DNA of 64,000 bases from Paenibacillus phytohabitans. Lineage in GTDB: Bacteria; Bacillota; Bacilli; Paenibacillales; Paenibacillaceae. The number at the start of each line of letters is the position of its first letter. Position 1 is the first letter of the stretch. Below, one piece after another: positions 52,370-64,000 of the stretch. The notes beneath the pieces are model-generated. The model was not told where the DNA came from. It searched no databases and saw nothing but the letters and a program-made list of their open reading frames with translations. The position numbers were made by a program, and so were the translations under genes. The DNA lies in assembly GCF_013141775.1 (NCBI RefSeq), contig NZ_WHOB01000027.1, forward strand, positions 211,620-275,619. The letters are read 5' to 3'.

Positions 52370-53251
52370 TTATTTCGCTGCAAAAGATTCTTCTGCTATG
52401 CTCGACAAGTATTGTCCGTACGCCAGCTTGCTCAGCGGTCTGGCCAGCTCCTGAAGCTGCTCCTTGGTAATATAGCCTCTGTTAAACGCGATCTCTTCTA
52501 TACAGGCTACATATAGCCCTTGCCGCTTCTGTAGGGTCTCCACCAGATTGGCCGCCTCCAGAAGCGAGTCAGGTGTTCCCGTATCCAGCCAGGCCATTCC
52601 TCTGCCGAATAGTTCCACGTTTAATTGGCCTCGTCTCATATACTCCGTGTTGACATCGGTGATCTCGATTTCACCGCGCCGTGAGGGCTTAATACGTCTG
52701 GCGATCTCCACCACCTGGTGGTCATAGAAGTACAAACCCGGGATCGCATAATGCGACCGTGGAAAGAGTGGCTTCTCTTCAAGCGAAACCGCCTTGCCAG
52801 TTACATCGAATTCGACAACACCATAGGCCGACGGATCTTGTACCCGGCAGCCGAATATTGTGGCGCCTTCCTGCCGCAGAACAGCCTTCTCCAGAATGGC
52901 GCTGAAGCTTTGCCCATAGAAAATGTTGTCGCCCAGAATCATGCACACCTGATCCTTGCCGATGAATTCTTCGCCGATAAGGAACGCCTCCGCAAGTCCG
53001 CGCGGCTGATCCTGAACCGCATACTGAAACGACAACCCGAGTTGTTCACCGCTTCCCAGCAAGTTCCGGAACAGCTGGATATCTCTCCCAGTGGAGATAA
53101 TCAGGATATCCCGTATGCCCGCCAGCATAAGGACGGACAATGGATAATAGATCATCGGCTTGTCATACACCGGCAGAATCTGCTTCGATATCGACTTCGT
53201 CAGCGGATGCAGCCTCGTTCCCGAGCCGCCCGCCAGGATGATTCCCTTCAC
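52370..53251 (-). CDS. rmlA: Glucose-1-phosphate thymidylyltransferase
   Basis: 293 aa. It makes dTDP-glucose from dTTP and glucose-1-phosphate, the first step to dTDP-rhamnose and other deoxysugars. The nucleotide-binding start [17 protein letters not shown], then [26 protein letters not shown] and LEEKP are all diagnostic. Start chosen at GTG 53251 (MKGIILAGG), 8 bases after GGGAG; the GTG three codons upstream touches that site. No rmlB, rmlC or rmlD gene is in the window, so the pathway continues elsewhere. Confidence 0.93.
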   Translation of the reverse strand: MKGIILAGGSGTRLHPLTKSISKQILPVYDKPMIYYPLSVLMLAGIRDILIISTGRDIQLFRNLLGSGEQLGLSFQYAVQDQPRGLAEAFLIGEEFIGKDQVCMILGDNIFYGQSFSAILEKAVLRQEGATIFGCRVQDPSAYGVVEFDVTGKAVSLEEKPLFPRSHYAIPGLYFYDHQVVEIARRIKPSRRGEIEITDVNTEYMRRGQLNVELFGRGMAWLDTGTPDSLLEAANLVETLQKRQGLYVACIEEIAFNRGYITKEQLQELARPLSKLAYGQYLSSIAEESFAAK

Positions 53252-53306
53252 TCTTATCACTCCCGCTCTAAATAGATTCTACCCTTGTCCACTTGGTATG
53301 AAATGA

Positions 53307-53346
53307 AGATCAACTCCATGGTTCCTGGAACCAAAAGAGTTGATCT
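53307..53346 (-). terminator. Terminator-like double hairpin after the collagen/propeller gene
   Basis: Outer 10-base stem AGATCAACTC/GAGTTGATCT encloses GGTTCC/GGAACC. The T run is weak (ATCTTCATTT on the minus strand). It separates the collagen operon from rmlA. Confidence 0.6.
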
Positions 53347-53378
53347 AGGTATTGTTGGAGTTTGCGCTAGCTTCGCTT

Positions 53379-55703
53379 TTATTTGCTTTGTGTCTTGTAA
53401 GCTCCGCTGGAGAGGGAATAGTTCAGTGGCCAATCTTCAAAGTCTTGAGATAGCTCAAAGCTTCTGACCGAGAAATCAACCACGCTCACAGAGTAAACAT
53501 GCCTTGCTCCGATAGTAACAATATAAAGGCTGTCTCCCGTAAAATTCAGCCCGCCCTGAAGAGTGTTATCCGTCATTGGGATGGTCTGCGAAATCAAAGT
53601 GTCTGTTGATATCAGTACCAGCTCCTGAGTCCCTTGGGCGCATACCCACTGTTCATCCGGTGACAGGACGAGGGCAAACATACCGTCCGGACCTGGCCAG
53701 CTAGTTGTCATGTCTCCATTCTGATCAAGACGTCTGATTAATAGTGCTGCTGTGTTACCGGGGTCCTCTCCGTTGTCCATCACATACGACTCACCGGTCT
53801 CTAATATCCGAATACCCCATTTGGAATTCGGTTGATCTGACGCTGCCTTAGTGCCCCTGTTGCTGAAGTTCCCAATCTCCGCATACATGTATGAGGCGAA
53901 TTGCAAATTGTCAGTAAACCGCACTTCCTTGCTGTCGGGTGTAACTACCAAAGGGTTGGAGAAACCCGGATGCGGTTCCGTACCAAAATTACCGAAAATA
54001 TTCTTGATAAGCGTAGCCGTACTCATCTCATAGGCGTGAACCTGGCCTGTGTAGATATAGAAGAAAGCATACCTGTTGTCGGGAGAGGCGGCAGAGAAGA
54101 GCACGTTCGATTCCATGGGCAAAGTATTGACAGTACTCATGTTCACCAGATCATAGATTTGGAGCGTAGTGCCTGCACTATCTGAGATGAAGAGATACCT
54201 CTGGTCAGGCATTAGCAGCAGATCTGTGACGTACGCATCCTCATTCAAATCTATTCCCCAATCCACGGTTTGTGCCTGCGTGTTGAACCGGTACAGTCTA
54301 TCTTGTACTGCATAGTAAATATAATTCCCGTCTCCGGAAGCGGCATAAGCAGCGGTTAAAGAGCCTTTTATATTATTATCCATAGCCACGTGTCTTGTAG
54401 GTCCTGAAATAGCATTGAATATCTCAACCCCGCCCGAAGCAAGGTAATACGCTGTTGCATTCCGGTTATAAGGCAGTCCCGGTCCCACCACTTCGGCCAA
54501 TAAATACCTGCTCTCCACCGTTATAGGGAACCCATCATTGACAATAAAATTGATCTCTACTTGGACCGAGTATACTGCTGCTCCGGGGGCAGGAGCATGC
54601 GTCAGGCTGAAGGGGAATTCTACGCTCGCCTTCTCACCGGGATCGGGAAAGGGAACGCCGAATCCATAACCTTGTGGAATGGAACGAAAATCATACTGTT
54701 TAATGACTATACCATTATAAAGTACACTGACAAGGATGGGGATTCTTTGAGCAAGCTGTATCGGTTGAAAGGTTATAAGGAGATTACCCTGCAATAATAC
54801 ATTCTCTCCATACTCCGTTTGCAGGCTAGCCAGGGTGAGGACATTCTGTTCACCATAGCTGAGTCGTAGCGGATCAGTTGTGTATTGATACTGGACAGGA
54901 GGTAATGGTGCGCCAGTTACCCCTTGCGGACCGGTGGGTCCAATCGGACCGTCAGGACCTTTGCCTCCCGAGCCTGCGGGGCCATCTGGTCCCGGTAGTC
55001 CTTCGGCACCTACTGCCCCTTCCGCACCTTTTTCGCTTCCTCCTGTCGCTCCTGTCACAGAAGGGCCGGTCTGCCCTGTGGCGCCAATTCCTGTCAGCCC
55101 GGTTGGACCGGTAGGACCAGTTGGTCCAACGCCAACACCTCCGGTGAGGCTCGCCGGCGGCCCAGGATCTCCCGTGGCTCCTGTAGGACCAGTAGCTCCG
55201 TAGCCTGTCGCTCCCGTCGGTCCATTAGGGCCAGGGTTACCAGGGAAGCCTTTATACCCCCTGTTACCGGTCGTTCCGGTAGGGCCGGTAGGGCCGGTAG
55301 CTCCGCTAACGGCTCTCGCCGCTTCAACGGAGGCGATGCCGGCAACAGCCCTTCCTATAGATGGACTGTCCTTGATGTTGCTATGACTTATCACTCTGGC
55401 CTTAATACTGTAAGCATAGGTTCCAGGATGGGCCGGATGGTTGACTGTCACCTGCATCGTTCTTGCCGCTTCCTCCAGACCGGCATGGGATAAGGTGACC
55501 AATTGGGTCTGAATCAGACTTCCGGAGAGGGTAGTTTCCAGTTCAATCCGCAGCAAGGAGGGACCGGGAGTAATGCTCTGGAATACAAGCGGGATATGGA
55601 AGGTAACCTGCGCATGAGGCTGCGCTGCAATGATTTCGAGAGTCTCTGCCAAGTGAATCACCGGTCCCGGCACACCCAAGGGAAGAGACTTAAGCGTCGA
55701 CAT
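53379..55703 (-). CDS. Collagen-like protein with C-terminal beta-propeller
   Basis: 774 aa. Residues 1-135 are a beta-sandwich-like domain shared with the next two genes (start [13 protein letters not shown], then [15 protein letters not shown]). Residues about 135-270 are Gly-X-Y repeats, mainly GPTG/GATG but with imperfect [11 protein letters not shown] stretches. A second beta domain follows ([19 protein letters not shown]). About 420-774 form YVTN/WD-like blades ([32 protein letters not shown]). No signal peptide, as in exosporium collagen-like proteins. ATG follows AAAGGAG. Last gene of a three-gene collagen operon. Confidence 0.85.
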   Translation of the reverse strand: MSTLKSLPLGVPGPVIHLAETLEIIAAQPHAQVTFHIPLVFQSITPGPSLLRIELETTLSGSLIQTQLVTLSHAGLEEAARTMQVTVNHPAHPGTYAYSIKARVISHSNIKDSPSIGRAVAGIASVEAARAVSGATGPTGPTGTTGNRGYKGFPGNPGPNGPTGATGYGATGPTGATGDPGPPASLTGGVGVGPTGPTGPTGLTGIGATGQTGPSVTGATGGSEKGAEGAVGAEGLPGPDGPAGSGGKGPDGPIGPTGPQGVTGAPLPPVQYQYTTDPLRLSYGEQNVLTLASLQTEYGENVLLQGNLLITFQPIQLAQRIPILVSVLYNGIVIKQYDFRSIPQGYGFGVPFPDPGEKASVEFPFSLTHAPAPGAAVYSVQVEINFIVNDGFPITVESRYLLAEVVGPGLPYNRNATAYYLASGGVEIFNAISGPTRHVAMDNNIKGSLTAAYAASGDGNYIYYAVQDRLYRFNTQAQTVDWGIDLNEDAYVTDLLLMPDQRYLFISDSAGTTLQIYDLVNMSTVNTLPMESNVLFSAASPDNRYAFFYIYTGQVHAYEMSTATLIKNIFGNFGTEPHPGFSNPLVVTPDSKEVRFTDNLQFASYMYAEIGNFSNRGTKAASDQPNSKWGIRILETGESYVMDNGEDPGNTAALLIRRLDQNGDMTTSWPGPDGMFALVLSPDEQWVCAQGTQELVLISTDTLISQTIPMTDNTLQGGLNFTGDSLYIVTIGARHVYSVSVVDFSVRSFELSQDFEDWPLNYSLSSGAYKTQSK

Positions 55704-55735
55704 AATTTCATCACTCCTTTGATAGTTTCCGAGTT

Positions 55736-56950
<1,215 letters not shown>

Positions 56951-57014
56951 GTACGCTCAACTCCTTCTTTCTCAGATACTTTTGTATCCATGTCTACATA
57001 TGAATTGATGCTGC

Positions 57015-58250
57015 TCAGTTACCTTTACGAAATACGCTTGCCGTTGCGTTGAAGGATTCATAGGCGATTGTTGTATTGCTTGAGACTGGGCCGACATTAA
57101 CTGACAGCGTATAATTATGCAGACCAAGCGGCGGATTCTCATCGATCGCCATAAATGCCAGAGGTTGTTGGGATGATAAGGTATTGAACCCTGGAGAATT
57201 ATAATAATTATAATTCAGAGTCCAAAATAGACCTGAGCCTATTGCCTGACCATCTCTATACACCTGGTAAAAAACTGTATTGGTGAATGTAAAATTAGCT
57301 GGGTTTCCATACCCAATCTGAAGTGTTCCTTCGACTAATACACATTGATCCGCCGCATTAACCTCCACCGGCGGAAGCTGGCCAACAATCTGTCCTTGCC
57401 CTACCGCGGGGCTTCTCACCAGCAGAGTATCGCTTACAACCATCGGCAAAGCCCGGCTAGGTCCTGTCGCACCAGTAGGTCCTACCGGTCCGGTTGGCCC
57501 GGCTATATTCGAGCCCGGTCCGGTTGACCCGGTCACCCCTTGTGCTCCGGTATCCCCTGTCGATCCTGCTGGCCCATATCCGGTCGCTCCGGTCGCTCCG
57601 ACTCCCGTGGCACCAGTCGGCCCGGGAATACCTATACCATCAGCTCCTGTATGCCCAGTTGCTCCCGTTCCACCTCCGTCCCCTGTAGCGGCAATGACAC
57701 CCGTGGGTCCTGTTGGTCCCTTTGGCCCCTGCGCTCCAGTGATGATTCCCACGCCGGTCGCTCCGGTGGGACCTGTAGTTCCGGTGGGACCATATGGTCC
57801 CCGCGTGCCAGCATGACCTTGAGGTCCCGGCGGACCAGTTGGACCAATATCATCCTCTGCAGCAGTCGACCCTTGTACAGAGACAGCAGGGACACCTAAC
57901 AGTGGATTTGCCTGAATATTCTGGTATGACAGAATACTTAACTCCAATTCAAACTGATGTGCTCCTTGATTGAAGCTCCCTGTGATGTTCACATTCACAT
58001 CGGCTATAAGCGATTCCCCTGCGTTGCCGCTGCCGATATAAGGGTCCGTGAGGGTGCGAATGACTTGCCCGTCTTTCAAAACCGATAACTGAACGATTAA
58101 GTGATAATTGCCGGACACAGCCGGCTGGAAGGTCAATGGTACGCTGAAATCAATTTGGGTCAAGGGGTGGCTTTCTTCCAGCAGTACAGGACTTTCCAAC
58201 CGTAATGCCGCTCCCGGACTTCCCAGTTGAACCGGAATTAATGATGACAT
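57015..58250 (-). CDS. Collagen-like protein, sandwich-headed
   Basis: 411 aa. The same plan as the next two genes downstream: N-terminal beta-sandwich-like head ([33 protein letters not shown]), Gly-X-Y repeats about 137-270 ([19 protein letters not shown]) and a C-terminal beta domain ([24 protein letters not shown]). ATG about 15 bases after an AGAAGGG site. First gene of the operon, read from the sigma-K-like promoter at 58333-58363. No signal peptide, suggesting mother-cell deposition on spores rather than Sec export; that is inference. Confidence 0.85.
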   Translation of the reverse strand: MSSLIPVQLGSPGAALRLESPVLLEESHPLTQIDFSVPLTFQPAVSGNYHLIVQLSVLKDGQVIRTLTDPYIGSGNAGESLIADVNVNITGSFNQGAHQFELELSILSYQNIQANPLLGVPAVSVQGSTAAEDDIGPTGPPGPQGHAGTRGPYGPTGTTGPTGATGVGIITGAQGPKGPTGPTGVIAATGDGGGTGATGHTGADGIGIPGPTGATGVGATGATGYGPAGSTGDTGAQGVTGSTGPGSNIAGPTGPVGPTGATGPSRALPMVVSDTLLVRSPAVGQGQIVGQLPPVEVNAADQCVLVEGTLQIGYGNPANFTFTNTVFYQVYRDGQAIGSGLFWTLNYNYYNSPGFNTLSSQQPLAFMAIDENPPLGLHNYTLSVNVGPVSSNTTIAYESFNATASVFRKGN

Positions 58251-58332
58251 GTGGACACAACCCTTCTTTCTCTTTCATAATTTTGTTTGCCGTCTATTGC
58301 ACGACTGCGCTGCCCAACAACACCTCCGATAC

Positions 58333-58363
58333 TATTTTATGCGGCCCATGGTTTGTCCAAGTC
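58333..58363 (-). promoter_or_regulatory. Candidate sigma-K promoter of the collagen operon
   Basis: Minus strand: -10 GCATAAAATA matches the sigma-K consensus GCATAnnnTA exactly (58333-58342). After a 17-base spacer comes GACT (58360-58363) with the required AC core. It lies about 83 bases before the start at 58250. A similar CATAGAATA lies at 58413-58421. The 308-base gap 58251-58558 otherwise holds only the hairpin at 58506-58539. Confidence 0.5.
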
Positions 58364-58505
58364 CACTATAAGTAAGATATCTTATAGATCCGCTTGGTCC
58401 GGCAGCATGTTATATTCTATGCAGTTGAATCCATTTGGTATGGGATATTGCTGAAAGCAACTGTAAACAGGCGAATTGTCTAGCGTCCCTGCGGCTATAA
58501 CACAG

Positions 58506-58539
58506 CAAGGCACCGGGATTGAATGATCTCGGCGCCTTG
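58506..58539 (-). terminator. Terminator-like hairpin after the 58559 collagen gene
   Basis: CAAGGC-CCG-GA pairs with TC-CGG-GCCTTG (one mismatch and a G-T pair). There is no strong T run. Confidence 0.45.
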
Positions 58540-58558
58540 GCATTCTTACTCACGTGAA

Positions 58559-60865
<2,307 letters not shown>

Positions 60866-60933
60866 TTAATCAGTCCAGGCTATGTAAGAATAAATCAATT
60901 ATCTTTTCCACTCGCTCTGGTACCGGATATAAA

Positions 60934-60963
60934 TAAGGCCAGCACGATTTCCGGCTGGCCTTA
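60934..60963 (-). terminator. Rho-independent terminator of the giant collagen-like gene
   Basis: Minus strand stem TAAGGCCAGC/GCTGGCCTTA around a 10-base loop, followed by TTTATATCC. Confidence 0.8.
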
Positions 60964-61003
60964 ACGGAACAATATTACAGAGCATCACAATTTATTGTAG
61001 GCT

Positions 61004-64000
<2,997 letters not shown>

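Overview
The window looks like chromosomal DNA of a Paenibacillus-type, spore-forming Firmicute. The grounds are strong AGGAGG ribosome sites, frequent TTG/GTG starts, AraC/YesM/YesN-type regulators beside CUT1 sugar transporters, 7TMR-DISM hybrid kinases and several collagen-like surface proteins. No tRNA, rRNA, CRISPR array, insertion sequence or prophage gene was seen.

Region A (1-14,160) is a pectin / rhamnogalacturonan utilisation locus: a GH31 glycosidase cut by the left edge, an AraC regulator, a secreted PL11 rhamnogalacturonan lyase, a membrane-anchored AraC-type regulator, a CUT1 importer (lipoprotein plus two permeases) and three intracellular enzymes (GH105, a DUF2264/GH154-like protein, GH88) that trim uronic-acid-ended oligosaccharides. 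The GH31 and PL11 promoters share a long conserved element, so they probably form one regulon with the AraC gene between them. Region B (14,172-16,393) is an aldo/keto reductase and an AraC regulator.

Region C (16,594-31,508) is a second polysaccharide locus aimed at arabinan / RG-I side chains: a CUT1 importer, a YesM/YesN two-component system, a further AraC regulator, and GH78, GH43, double-GH43 and GH51 enzymes read from one clear sigma-A promoter. Neither importer has its own ATPase, so both must borrow a shared MsmX-type subunit encoded elsewhere.

Region D (31,656-53,251) is a glycan-assembly island: a methyltransferase, a sugar epimerase, a hexapeptide-acyltransferase/GT2 fusion, a fucosyltransferase-like protein, two TPR-bearing GT2 enzymes, a nucleotide-sugar dehydrogenase, two rhamnosyltransferase-like paralogues, a GT-D glycosyltransferase, a ThDP enzyme of acetolactate-synthase type and RmlA. 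Two giant hybrid sensor kinases sit among them, each convergent with a GT2-TPR gene, as if a kinase/GT pair had been duplicated in tandem. The two kinases have lost different, complementary catalytic residues. A haloacetate-dehalogenase-like hydrolase (32,404-33,264) lies at the edge of this region.

Region E (53,379-64,000) carries six collagen-like genes on the minus strand. Three share a beta-sandwich-like N-terminus, and one of these ends in a probable beta-propeller. Two share a different N-terminal domain. The last is a giant gene of GATGLTGET nonapeptide repeats that runs off the right edge. The Thr-rich Gly-X-Y repeats beside a sugar-nucleotide/glycosyltransferase island suggest a glycosylated collagen-like (probably spore-surface) fibre system. 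That is inference from content and proximity and is the most interesting hypothesis in the window.
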